In this document: positions 7,688-15,390 of the stretch, in pieces
Position numbering within the stretch: position 1 is the first letter of the stretch
How the letters are laid out: each line of letters opens with the position of its first letter
Assembly (NCBI GenBank): GCA_043736515.1
Contig: JAYTCK010000004.1
Location: 1 to 38,810, forward strand
Direction of reading: 5' to 3'
From: MHLP01 sp043736515
GTDB lineage: Bacteria; Patescibacteriota; Minisyncoccia; Phycocordibacterales; UBA6899
DNA: 38,810 bases
Program-made: the position numbers and the translations under genes
The notes under the pieces: model-generated
Seen by the model: the letters and a program-made list of their open reading frames with translations, nothing else
What the model was told of the DNA's origin: nothing
Database searches by the model: none

Positions 7688-8144
7688 CACTGAAGTACTT
7701 GCTGAATGGCGATGGTTGCTGTGGTTCCAAACAAGAATCAAGTATCTTACTTAAGTCGGCATACAATGCAATTTGCTGCTCTTTGCTGTGACAACCGAGC
7801 CACACGGCGCAATTATTTCCAAAATCGAGAATGACGAAATGCATTTGTTCGTTTGTATAACACACAAAACGACGTAAATACAGCGGTTGAAACAATGCGG
7901 TGCCTATGCAGATACAGGCAGGATTGCACATTGTTGTCATGATGGAAACGAATTCCTTCCACCACAAATCACGCTGGTCGATGTCTGCAAAATGCTCCGT
8001 GTGCCTCTTGGGCTCATTGGTGAACCCGAATGAAATACAGGGCGTACCGTCAACGATATCTGGCTTCGCAAAAAGCATGTGGGGTGCACGCACCAAGAGA
8101 TCGGCTGCATTTGTTAAATTGCCAAGAAACTTTCGAGTGTCCAT
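7677..8144 (-). CDS. Hypothetical protein (155 aa)
   Basis: No family recognised. The ATG at 8144 has GAGGAG 7 nt upstream and a consensus promoter further up. The sequence is alpha/beta (KPDIVDGTPCISFGF, FVSIMTTMCNPACICIGTALFQPLYLRRFVCYTNEQMHFVILDFG) and unusually Cys-rich in its middle. There are no CxxC pairs typical of zinc binding, no signal peptide and no clear membrane span. It is a single-gene unit between a promoter and a terminator. Confidence 0.65.
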   Translation of the reverse strand: MDTRKFLGNLTNAADLLVRAPHMLFAKPDIVDGTPCISFGFTNEPKRHTEHFADIDQRDLWWKEFVSIMTTMCNPACICIGTALFQPLYLRRFVCYTNEQMHFVILDFGNNCAVWLGCHSKEQQIALYADLSKILDSCLEPQQPSPFSKYFSAPN

Positions 8145-8173
8145 GGATAGCTCCTCTTTGACATCCTTTTATT

Positions 8174-8202
8174 ACTATTATCTTCTCTACAACCACTGTC
8201 AA
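8174..8202 (-). promoter_or_regulatory. Sigma-70-type promoter
   Basis: On the minus strand, TTGACA at 8197-8202, a 16-17 nt spacer, and TAATAG/AATAGT around 8174-8180, about 30 nt before the ATG at 8144. Confidence 0.7.
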
Positions 8203-8230
8203 GCGGCGGGTCACGGAGCCATCGTTTCGC

Positions 8231-8258
8231 ACAAAAAAAACGCCCTAAGCGAGCGTTG
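8231..8258 (-). terminator. Intrinsic terminator
   Basis: On the minus strand, an AACGCTC/GGGCGTT stem with a 5-nt loop followed by T8. Confidence 0.8.
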
Positions 8259-8274
8259 TTTGTTATGTGAAGTG

Positions 8275-8448
8275 TCACTCGTGTTGCATAAGTTGGTCGG
8301 AATCAAATTGACCCATCTGAGGTTCATTGGGGCCATTATTATCTCCCAGTTGAGCTTTCACTGGCCAACTCTCAGGATCTTTGTTGGGGTTTGAGAGATC
8401 AATTTCAGGATAAATTGACTTTTGTTCGGTGTTGTCTTGATTGTGCAT
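8275..8448 (-). CDS. Small polar protein (57 aa), leaderless
   Basis: MHNQDNTEQKSIYPEIDLSN... is a very polar, Asn/Gln/Asp-rich peptide with no hydrophobic core, so it is probably disordered. The ATG at 8448 sits exactly 6 nt after a perfect TATAAT and there is a strong terminator downstream. The gene is therefore credible despite its size. No family is recognised. Confidence 0.55.
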   Translation of the reverse strand: MHNQDNTEQKSIYPEIDLSNPNKDPESWPVKAQLGDNNGPNEPQMGQFDSDQLMQHE

Positions 8449-8454
8449 ATGCTG

Positions 8455-8460
8455 ATTATA
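8455..8460 (-). promoter_or_regulatory. Consensus -10 box of a leaderless gene
   Basis: A perfect TATAAT on the minus strand lies 6 nt before the ATG at 8448. There is no recognisable -35. Confidence 0.5.
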
Positions 8461-8636
8461 CACGCTGATTTGTTTTTTAATAATATCACCGTGCGTCCAC
8501 TATTTCGTTTACCACAAACGAAGAGGCAGAGGGTGGGCGTTATGAGGAATCTATACTATTCGCACATTCTTCATGTAGAGAAACTACAATGTAGGGCAGG
8601 GTCGAATTTGAGTTATCAGCATAAATCAAATCATCT

Positions 8637-8855
8637 ATGGATAGAATAAATATTGATAGGCCTGGCATTGACAGCAAAACATTATGGTGGGTAGCAGGTG
8701 TCCTCGGTCTCATCGCGCTAACCGGAGTACTTATGAGTACTGTTGGAGATAACGGCATGGACGGACGAGCCGCCGTGCCACCCAACACAGAATCGACGGG
8801 TAATGCTGGATCACCTGGCATCCCTAATGCGGGCAGCGATAGAACTCCCCGCTAG
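8637..8855 (+). CDS. Small single-span membrane protein (72 aa)
   Basis: A polar N-terminus (MDRINIDRPGIDSK), one transmembrane helix (TLWWVAGVLGLIALTGVLM, about residues 15-35), then a Pro/Gly/Asn-rich tail likely outside the membrane. No SD is visible. A strong terminator follows at 8887. No family is recognised. Confidence 0.55.
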   Translation: MDRINIDRPGIDSKTLWWVAGVLGLIALTGVLMSTVGDNGMDGRAAVPPNTESTGNAGSPGIPNAGSDRTPR

Positions 8856-8886
8856 GGCAGGCAGAGCTGACGGGCAATACGAAAAA

Positions 8887-8917
8887 ACTGCTCTGAGGAT
8901 TCAGGGCAGTTTTTTTC
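8887..8917 (+). terminator. Intrinsic terminator
   Basis: ACTGCTCTGA/TTCAGGGCAGT 10-bp stem with a 3-nt loop, followed by T7. Confidence 0.85.
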
Positions 8918-8957
8918 GTGAGTGCAGTCCTGGAGGATTAGTGAATAAAATTTGGTG

Positions 8958-8963
8958 TATAAT
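8958..8963 (+). promoter_or_regulatory. Consensus -10 box of a leaderless gene
   Basis: A perfect TATAAT ends 6 nt before the ATG at 8970. There is no SD. Confidence 0.5.
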
Positions 8964-8969
8964 TGGTTT

Positions 8970-9212
8970 ATGAACGTTGAAGAGCAAAATACCGAGATCA
9001 TCAGGGAGTTGAAAATTCTCAATTCAAGTATCCATAAACAAAACTCAAAGATGCACATTATAAGTACTGGTGTGATCTATGGCGTAGGATTTTTTATTGG
9101 TTCGGCCATAATCGCTACGATAGCACTCGGAGTTCTCGGTCCGATTGCCGGAAAAATCTCTTGGGTCAAAGAATACTTTGAGATCGGCACTTCCATACTT
9201 AAGCCCAACTAA
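8970..9212 (+). CDS. Small membrane protein, DUF5665-like
   Basis: 80 aa. An N-terminal amphipathic, coiled-coil-like helix (EEQNTEIIRELKILNSSIHKQN) is followed by one or two membrane spans rich in Gly (GVIYGVGFFIGSAIIATIALGVLG) and a short polar tail. This pattern resembles DUF5665 proteins, which are of unknown function; the assignment is from memory of the pattern only. The start at 8970 is fixed by the TATAAT 6 nt upstream. Confidence 0.6.
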   Translation: MNVEEQNTEIIRELKILNSSIHKQNSKMHIISTGVIYGVGFFIGSAIIATIALGVLGPIAGKISWVKEYFEIGTSILKPN

Positions 9213-9242
9213 TATCAGGTGTGTGTGCCTGCTTTAATCAGG

Positions 9243-9749
9243 TTAACTCATTCTCGACCCTTTTTCTCTAAATAAATTTTGAATAGCCACCGCCTCGTTT
9301 TCAACCTCATCGGTCGTGCCATCAGTAATACCCTTGTAGTGGTACTGAACATAGTGAACGAATTCATGCACGAGGTTGTGCATTTCGCTTTTTTTGAGCA
9401 AGAAAATAGTGCCCGGCGGAAGAAATATATTTTGACGCTTTCCACCTGTGTCAAACCCCATCACCCTATTGAAATCTGCATCAGATACCGTTTCGGACTC
9501 TATAATCGCGGGGAGGGCGATCCCGGCATCAAGTGCTACATTCATTGCTTTGGCCACAAACTGGAGCGCCGCCCTCTGCGCCTCGGGAGCAAACGGAGAC
9601 CCCTCCTTTTCTGCAGAATCCTTCGCCTCAGCATTAAGTCCGAGAGCCGCAAGAGTGACGCCGGCACCAATTCCCTTCAAAAAACCTCTTCGAGTTATTT
9701 GCTCACTCGAATTTTCCCCTTCGTTCACACCAAATGATTCTGTGGTCAT
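9243..9749 (-). CDS. Tat-exported putative zinc metalloprotease (HExxH)
   Basis: 168 aa. A twin-arginine signal (ITRRGFLKGIGAGVTLAALG, Arg20-Arg21) is followed by a cleavage-like region near AEAKD. The motif HEFVH at 128-132 is a zinc-metalloprotease HExxH, and DEVENEAVAIQNLF downstream could give a third ligand (Glu). This arrangement resembles the DUF6647-type presumed peptidases. There is no SD. A weak -10 (TAGTAT) lies 6 nt upstream, so it may also be leaderless. It would act outside the membrane after folded export. Catalytic activity is inferred only from the motif. Confidence 0.75.
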   Translation of the reverse strand: MTTESFGVNEGENSSEQITRRGFLKGIGAGVTLAALGLNAEAKDSAEKEGSPFAPEAQRAALQFVAKAMNVALDAGIALPAIIESETVSDADFNRVMGFDTGGKRQNIFLPPGTIFLLKKSEMHNLVHEFVHYVQYHYKGITDGTTDEVENEAVAIQNLFREKGSRMS

Positions 9750-9840
9750 ATCAACATACTAACTGATTTTTATAATTTGTAGAGTAAGGTAAATTATTTT
9801 ACCACGCGTCCGCAAAATCAACAGTGCCTGACCAGTTTGC

Positions 9841-10824
9841 TTATTGAGATTTTTTTGTGATGAGCATGCTTACCAGCTTTGTCATTTTGTCTTTGTGTTT
9901 GGGGTCACTCTCTGCAATTAAAAGAGTGACTGCGGTGAGCGCTTCGGGTGTAAGACGCTTAGCATCGAGCACTTTTGCCATGCTCAAAAACCACACAAAC
10001 GCATATGCGCCTGTACGCTTATTGCCATCCACGAAGGGATGATTCTTAACGATGAAATATAAGAGATGGGCGGCTTTTTCTTCGACGCTTGGATACACAT
10101 CGGAGCCGCCAAATGACTGCATGACATTTCCAACAATTCCTTCAAGCGCTCCCCTTGTGCGCTCGGTGGCAAAAAGATCTGTGGCCTCCCTTTTTGTTAT
10201 GAGCTCGCTTTTAAGCACGAACACACTTTTCTCTAGCTTCTCTGCAGTGAGACTCACCTTTTTCTTGGTAGGTTTCTTGATATCAAGCGTTTCCTTGTCA
10301 TATGCGTCAAGCGACATCCACGTATCGGCAAACATTCGTATGAGTTCCAAAACACTTTCTGTTTCAATGTTGGTCCCCTTCGGAAGCAACATCTTCACAT
10401 CAGCGACCGACTGCATGAATGCGTCGTAGTTCTGGGCAATTCTTGAGCGGTTTATGGTGTAGCCATTTACAATGTGCGCACGGAGAGTCTTTGTCGCCCA
10501 CTGGCGAAAAGTTACTGCTCTTTGAGAGTTGGTACGATATCCAACTGCTAACATCACGTCAAGATTGTAGTGCTGAACTTCGTATGTTTTACCGTCTTTG
10601 GCAGTATGTGCAAAATTTGCACATACTGTTTTGGCATCAAGTTCCTTGTCTTTTAAAATATTACGAATATGTTTAGTTGCCACAGAGCGCTCTATCTCAA
10701 AAACCTCAGCTATTTGTGCTTGCGTTGCCCAGAGATTTTCATTAACAAAATCGCCCCGAAGATCAATTGCTCCAGACTTCGCTTGGTAGATAACAACATT
10801 ATTTTTTTTCGGCGATTTTTTCAT
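9841..10824 (-). CDS. RhuM-Fic fusion protein
   Basis: 327 aa. Residues about 10-125 match the virulence RhuM family (ATQAQIAEVFEIERSVATKHI, VQHYNLDVMLAVGYRTNSQRAVTFRQWAT). Residues about 190-320 form a Fic/DOC domain with the complete active-site motif HPFVDGNKRTG at 262-272. Fic enzymes transfer AMP or another nucleotide-derived group to proteins. RhuM-Fic fusions are known from mobile and defence-related loci. I see no inhibitory [S/T]xxxE[G/N] antitoxin gene next to it. A TATACT lies 9 nt before the ATG, so the leader is at most a few nt. The target is unknown. Confidence 0.9.
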   Translation of the reverse strand: MKKSPKKNNVVIYQAKSGAIDLRGDFVNENLWATQAQIAEVFEIERSVATKHIRNILKDKELDAKTVCANFAHTAKDGKTYEVQHYNLDVMLAVGYRTNSQRAVTFRQWATKTLRAHIVNGYTINRSRIAQNYDAFMQSVADVKMLLPKGTNIETESVLELIRMFADTWMSLDAYDKETLDIKKPTKKKVSLTAEKLEKSVFVLKSELITKREATDLFATERTRGALEGIVGNVMQSFGGSDVYPSVEEKAAHLLYFIVKNHPFVDGNKRTGAYAFVWFLSMAKVLDAKRLTPEALTAVTLLIAESDPKHKDKMTKLVSMLITKKSQ

Positions 10825-10969
10825 TACCGTTACAGTATAACGAGTTCAAGAAAAAAACCAACATACAAATTAACTATTTGCCTAATTGCCAGGAGGGCAC
10901 TTCAAAATTTCAGTACTCGAAGCCTCGATGAAATTTTTGGTCGCGCGCGAATTAGAGAATAGTTGGGGG

Positions 10970-11053
10970 GGGAACGAGACCACGAATTTGCCCGATCAAT
11001 CGTGTCCCCGTTTTCAAATGTCGTTTTTATTTGCTATCGCGAATAAAAACGAC
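10970..11053. repeat. Degenerate repeat unit ending in a perfect hairpin
   Basis: Bases 11020-11053 form a 12-bp perfect stem (GTCGTTTTTATT/AATAAAAACGAC), extendable by three pairs to a TATC tetraloop. The left 23 nt (11018-11040) recur exactly at 11554-11576. The preceding part (ACCACGAATTTGCCCGATCA..., 10979-11014) recurs with changes at 12362-12398. There is no T-tract, so it is not a simple terminator. The 10825-11628 stretch holds no convincing gene. Confidence 0.6.
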
Positions 11054-11117
11054 AATTAAGAGGATGGGGGGTGAATAGGAAAATGGGAAGAGGAAAAGAG
11101 CGGCTGGGAGAAGAGAA

Positions 11118-11145
11118 ATCGCCCCATTGTATCAAAAAAATTTTC
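11118..11145 (-). repeat. Repeated promoter-like unit, copy 1
   Basis: A 28-nt sequence identical to 11484-11511. On the minus strand it contains TTTTTTTGATACAATGG, that is, an extended -10 (TGATACAAT). A shorter third copy at 12324-12338 precedes the 11629..12261 gene. Confidence 0.6.
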
Positions 11146-11483
11146 TCCTGCCAGAAAACCTGACCACACTTTTCTCTATTCATTTGGACTTATCCCCGTC
11201 TCTAAAGACCATTGCCCGTTTTTTTGGTGTATTTTCCATATAAAAAACAAACTGCCGTCCTAGCTTGCGCTAAGAAGACAGTGAGATTAGTTCCTGTACT
11301 TTAGCAAAAATAGACCTCAAAGTCAACGGCGGTGTTGATAATCATATTAGCACGCTGGGGCTGGGCAGAAAAGACCTTTATTTTAAAGGCTAAAATGGTA
11401 TAAGCCCATTAAGCCCAGTGTCGGAGCAACCATAGGCGTCGCCGCAGTGGTAACACTAGTGCTGCTGTCTCAGTCCCATCCAT

Positions 11484-11511
11484 ATCGCCCCATTGTATCA
11501 AAAAAATTTTC
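11484..11511 (-). repeat. Repeated promoter-like unit, copy 2
   Basis: The exact 28-nt repeat of 11118-11145. Downstream on the minus strand, short open stretches in two frames (starting ATGGATGGGACTGAG) look like decayed coding sequence, but no intact gene is seen. Confidence 0.6.
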
Positions 11512-11553
11512 CTTGTATCCCCCACTTAAATATTACTGTCCTCGTTTTTTCAT

Positions 11554-11576
11554 ATGTCGTTTTTATTTGCTATCGC
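11554..11576. repeat. Second copy of the hairpin arm
   Basis: 23 nt identical to 11018-11040. The complementary right arm is degraded here (GGTAAAAAAGAT instead of AATAAAAACGAC), so the hairpin is largely lost. Confidence 0.6.
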
Positions 11577-11628
11577 TGGTAAAAAAGATATTGGGAATAT
11601 GAGGTAGTTGCTTGGGGGGACCGTTCGT

Positions 11629-12261
11629 TTATTCAATATTAAGTGCGACACCCCACATAGACAAAATTATTAGCACAATCCCAAGCCCGAGGAGACCAAC
11701 ACTTCCCCAAATCATGAACTCCCGAATTTTTATGGAAGATGTCACACGTTTTCTTGATTGGCTATTTTCCACACCACCGAGAGTTTCCTGAAGTTCAGTT
11801 ACTATTCCAAGTAAGTGGTTTACAATGTCAACGGCATCATCAATTTGCGTCATCCTTTTTACTCCATCGATGTTGGCAATATCCTCAAACGACCGCAAAC
11901 TCAATAATTTAATATTTTCACTACTTCTTTTTAGAAGCAGAATTCTTAAGCATAAATATATAAAGAAAATATTGATCACAAGCACAGTAAAACCACACAA
12001 AAGCAATTTGACGTTAATTACCGAAGTTATCACTGGGGCCTGGAGAAACAAAAGGGACAGCGGGGCTAATGTCGCCGATAACAATCCAATCGATTTTACA
12101 AAATCAACCTGATCATCAATCAAGACTTTCGCACGCCCAAGAACTTCATCCTCGAGCTGACTCGAAAGAGCATTCGCCTGTTGGGACAGAGCGTCTGTTT
12201 GAGTATTAAGCTCGTTAATAGTAGCCATAAATATCTTAAACCACTCCCTCAATTGCCCCAT
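11629..12261 (-). CDS. Coiled-coil membrane protein (210 aa)
   Basis: No family recognised. An N-terminal heptad region (INELNTQTDALSQQANALSSQLEDEVLGRAK, residues about 14-45) is followed by two close transmembrane helices (about 57-76 and 86-110), a soluble segment with helices (about 115-175), and a last transmembrane helix (MIWGSVGLLGLGIVLIILSMWG, about 183-204). The start at 12261 or the ATG at 12228 is undecided, as neither has a well-spaced SD. The gene is more AT-rich than its neighbours and sits among degenerate repeats next to a restriction-modification gene, which suggests acquired accessory DNA. Confidence 0.65.
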   Translation of the reverse strand: MGQLREWFKIFMATINELNTQTDALSQQANALSSQLEDEVLGRAKVLIDDQVDFVKSIGLLSATLAPLSLLFLQAPVITSVINVKLLLCGFTVLVINIFFIYLCLRILLLKRSSENIKLLSLRSFEDIANIDGVKRMTQIDDAVDIVNHLLGIVTELQETLGGVENSQSRKRVTSSIKIREFMIWGSVGLLGLGIVLIILSMWGVALNIE

Positions 12262-12323
12262 TTGAATTCATCGTGCTGACTTTGGAGTCAAATCCACCGA
12301 TGATAGCACTATCCTTAAGTCCA

Positions 12324-12352
12324 ATTGTATCAAAAAAATCCCCCTCTGTTAG
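12324..12352 (-). promoter_or_regulatory. Promoter of the membrane-protein gene
   Basis: On the minus strand, CTAACA at 12347-12352, a 17-nt spacer, and an extended -10 TGATACAAT with TACAAT at 12324-12329. It is a partial copy of the 28-nt repeat at 11118 and 11484. Confidence 0.5.
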
Positions 12353-12452
12353 AAAAACTAAACCACGAATTTACCGAATCAACGGTGACCCCGTTTTCCA
12401 TCAGCACTCCGTCGAGAGTAATGACTATCTTTTCGATTTTTGATTCATTCAT
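12330..12452 (-). CDS. Possible 40-aa peptide gene
   Basis: ATG at 12452 to TGA at 12330 encodes MNESKIEKIVITLDGVLMEN... and ends NRGGFF. It reads like a real small beta-strand protein, but no SD is visible. Its stop codon lies inside the promoter of the downstream membrane-protein gene. The repeat at 10979 encodes a similar fragment (ENGDTIDRANSW versus ENGVTVDSVNSW), which suggests a small gene family with decayed copies. Without homologues the call is tentative. Confidence 0.35.
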   Translation of the reverse strand: MNESKIEKIVITLDGVLMENGVTVDSVNSWFSFSNRGGFF

Positions 12453-12615
12453 GGTTATTTGCAACTCTTTTGAAAATTAGTCTGGGGCTTCACGCCTTAT
12501 GCAAAATACATCCTATGCTTTAATACAAATAAAGCAAATATGATATTTTATCTTTTTTTATCTTCAAAAGACACTCAACCATAGCCACAACCGAGTAAGA
12601 AATTTTTTCTCGTAA
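12453..12615. other. AT-rich intergenic stretch
   Basis: Downstream of the type IIG gene. It contains a short GCTTTA/TAAAGC inverted repeat near 12518 but no T-tract hairpin and no convincing frame. I see no clear terminator for the type IIG gene here. Confidence 0.4.
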
Positions 12616-15387
12616 TTACGCCACAACGTCTTCGGCTGTCTTTATTTTTACCTTTTTGGGCGATGCAATTCTGGCGTTGAGGCCACTCGTGAGTTTCTTG
12701 TATAACTCAAAAAGATATTCAATTCTTTCTTCTTTGTTTGCGAACTTTCTTCCGTAGCAGACGTCTACTGCGCGGTCGAGGTCGGTGTGGGCTTTTGCGA
12801 GCTCGGGGGGCATGGTGTTGGGGTCATATAAATCAGCGAGGGAGCTCTGTGGAAATTTGAGACGTGCATCAAGCACGCCCTGAGCGCACTCCTCCACTTT
12901 TTTCTCCTGCTCGTCGGTTACTTCTTCTGGCCAGGGGAAGTTGTTATATACAATATCTTTGGAATAGCGATATCGGCTTTCAAGTCGGCCACACGTATAA
13001 TTTACCCATGTCATATGCATGAGTGACTGCAATGTTCCAAAATGAAAAAGGTTGGCGCCTGGAACAATAAAAACCAAATCACTCGATAACGTGGAGGGCT
13101 CTAAAAATCCAATAGGTATATAGTTTCTTCGTTCTGAAGATACTTTTGGAATTAGCAGATAATTACTCTTGGGGATGTTTTCTACGTGAAACCGTGTTGG
13201 TGTTTTGGCGAGTTTTTGTGTTGGGGGGCTTATGCTATCTAACCGAAGTTGGCGCACAGCCTCAATGCGCTTTAATACTTCAGGCATTTCACGTAATTCA
13301 TTTGGTGGAACATCTCCCAACCATAAACACCAACGCTCATAGCCATTTAAAAACTCATCTGAGCCAATCCATTTACGAAATAGTCGTTCACTTTTTGGTT
13401 CAAGCTTGATAAATTCATCTTTTCCATCCGGTGTGAAAAGGTAATTTCCTCCGTCGATCGGCTTATTCCCTATCCCAATCTCTGGAACATCTTTCATCAT
13501 TGGTTTTGAGCGAGATTCCAAAAAAATATCCTCTCCTGCCACGAGATATGCGTTTATATGCTCAACTTCTTTTTCTTTCGGCTCACTTTTTATTGTTTCA
13601 TATTCGTACAAATACTTTTTTGGAGCATCAATACAAGCAAAGCCGACGATGATGCAGTATACAGCGGCAACACCCGGGGCATCATTGTTCCATTTGAATG
13701 TCTGATGTGCAAAATGGATTACCACGCCATGCTTTTCTTTAAGACGTTTCCAAAGAATCCCCACTTGTTCGCCTTGGCAAATTGAGTTAGTTGAAACAAA
13801 AGCGGTCTTAATACTTGTGTCTAACATGTATCGTGCTGCTTTTTCGTACCATGCAGTTACAAAATCAAGATTCCCAGCACCCTTCATGTCATCAAAAAGA
13901 GTGAGAAATGCGTCTTTCTGTTCTTTTTTCATTAAACGAGCTCCAATAAAGGGTGGGTTACCGAGAATATATGAGCATCGCTCTTTTGGTAACACTTCCT
14001 CCCAATTAGTCGTAAGCGCATCGGCATGCACAATAGTGGCGGGTTCACGAAGCGGAAGACGCGCATATGCAGTGCCAAACTTTTCTGACAGCACGTTGTT
14101 CATTTGATGATCCACCAGATACATTGCCACGCGAGCAACGAGCGCTGGGAATTCCTCAACTTCAATCCCATAAAACTGGTTCACGTTTATGAGCGAGAGG
14201 TCTTCAACCATAAGTGCTTGTTGTCCGTCTTTTTTCTTCAGTAGTAGTATCTCAAGCTCAAGCTTGCGCAATTCGCGATATGACACAACGAGAAAGTTTC
14301 CACAGCCACATGCAGGGTCGAGAAATGTCAGTGTTGCGAGTTTTTTGTGAAAGATATCAAGCTTCTTTTTGTCGTGACGCACTTTGTCGAACTCAACATA
14401 AAGCTCATCGAGAAAGAGCGGGTGTATTACCTTAAGAATATTCTTCTCTGACGTATAGTGTGCACCAAGTTGCCTACGCTCATCCACATCCATCACTCCT
14501 TGGAAAAGTGAGCCGAAGATGGATGCTGAAATTCCCGACCAATCAAAAGTAGTGCATTTAAGAAGCTTGAGATGCGCCGTTGCATCGAGAGAAACAGGTG
14601 GAATAGACTCGGCGAATATGCCTCCATTCACGTACGGGAATTTCTGTAATTGCTCGTCCAGGGTGCTCTGGCGCTTGTCTCGTGGAGTGTTGAGGACATG
14701 AAATATCTGAGATAGGTGCATGCCGAGGTCTGAACCATCAACATTAACCCGCTTCTCAAGATAGCCGCGCAACGACCCTTTCTCAAAAATTCCTGTGTCT
14801 TCCGCGAATAGGGAGAAAAGCATACGAATGAGAAATACCTCAAGATCATGCCCGCCGTATCCTGTCTTTTTAATCTCGTTATGAAAGTCTGCCATCAGCC
14901 GCGCTGCTTTGACACTTACCTCTTCCTCTTCTTCATACTTTACGGTGACGTATCCTGAAATAAAATCAAACAGCTCGGTGTGTTTATGGAGGTCGGCAAG
15001 AGTAAATTCTTTTTGTGTGTCGGTTTCTAGGTCGTGAACACGCAAGCGTGCAAAGTCTGAAACAATAACATAACGCGGAAGCTCAGAGTCTTTAAGTCCA
15101 GGGAAATATTCTTTTGCTTGAGTAAATGCCTTATCAAGATCTTTTCCCCTCGTCTTGTGTTCGGCAAGCATGACCCCCTTCCAGAGCACGTCGATATAGC
15201 CATCACCTCCGCTCTGCTTTTTAACGCGGTGCTCAAATGACGCGACGCGGCGACGAGACACTCCGAAGACATCAAAAAATCCGTCCCAGAAACTTTTTGC
15301 CTCGGCATCCTCATTACATTCGCGATCCCACTCATGAGCAAAGGCGAGCGCCCGATTGCGAATCTCATTTTGGCTGATTGTCGACAT
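12616..15387 (-). CDS. Type IIG restriction-modification enzyme, MmeI family
   Basis: 923 aa, the size of MmeI. One polypeptide carries both activities. An N-terminal PD-(D/E)xK nuclease has Asp66 and Glu76-x-Lys78, the same D-x9-ExK spacing as the MmeI catalytic site. A helical connector and an N6-adenine methyltransferase follow, with motif I FLDPACGCGNF (355-365) and catalytic NPPF (477-480). A target-recognition domain (about 620-830) includes ESRYRYSKDIVYNNFPWP, and a C-terminal helical domain closes the protein. It would methylate one strand of an asymmetric site and cut about 20 nt away; the site is not predictable here. There is no separate methyltransferase or specificity gene. All motifs are intact, so it is probably active and serves phage defence. 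Confidence 0.95.
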   Translation of the reverse strand: MSTISQNEIRNRALAFAHEWDRECNEDAEAKSFWDGFFDVFGVSRRRVASFEHRVKKQSGGDGYIDVLWKGVMLAEHKTRGKDLDKAFTQAKEYFPGLKDSELPRYVIVSDFARLRVHDLETDTQKEFTLADLHKHTELFDFISGYVTVKYEEEEEVSVKAARLMADFHNEIKKTGYGGHDLEVFLIRMLFSLFAEDTGIFEKGSLRGYLEKRVNVDGSDLGMHLSQIFHVLNTPRDKRQSTLDEQLQKFPYVNGGIFAESIPPVSLDATAHLKLLKCTTFDWSGISASIFGSLFQGVMDVDERRQLGAHYTSEKNILKVIHPLFLDELYVEFDKVRHDKKKLDIFHKKLATLTFLDPACGCGNFLVVSYRELRKLELEILLLKKKDGQQALMVEDLSLINVNQFYGIEVEEFPALVARVAMYLVDHQMNNVLSEKFGTAYARLPLREPATIVHADALTTNWEEVLPKERCSYILGNPPFIGARLMKKEQKDAFLTLFDDMKGAGNLDFVTAWYEKAARYMLDTSIKTAFVSTNSICQGEQVGILWKRLKEKHGVVIHFAHQTFKWNNDAPGVAAVYCIIVGFACIDAPKKYLYEYETIKSEPKEKEVEHINAYLVAGEDIFLESRSKPMMKDVPEIGIGNKPIDGGNYLFTPDGKDEFIKLEPKSERLFRKWIGSDEFLNGYERWCLWLGDVPPNELREMPEVLKRIEAVRQLRLDSISPPTQKLAKTPTRFHVENIPKSNYLLIPKVSSERRNYIPIGFLEPSTLSSDLVFIVPGANLFHFGTLQSLMHMTWVNYTCGRLESRYRYSKDIVYNNFPWPEEVTDEQEKKVEECAQGVLDARLKFPQSSLADLYDPNTMPPELAKAHTDLDRAVDVCYGRKFANKEERIEYLFELYKKLTSGLNARIASPKKVKIKTAEDVVA

Positions 15388-15390
15388 ATT

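Noticed and set aside
11240..11470. Possible gene or structured RNA in the 11.2-11.5 kb gap
   Set aside because: A CTGGGC/GCCCAG pair and short open stretches exist, but no frame exceeds about 30 codons with a start signal and the pairing encloses a long unstructured region. At most it is decayed sequence.
14519..14701. Plus-strand open frames inside the type IIG gene, rpoB, rpoC and dnaG
   Set aside because: They are antisense shadows of genes with strong family matches and lack SD signals and sensible protein composition.
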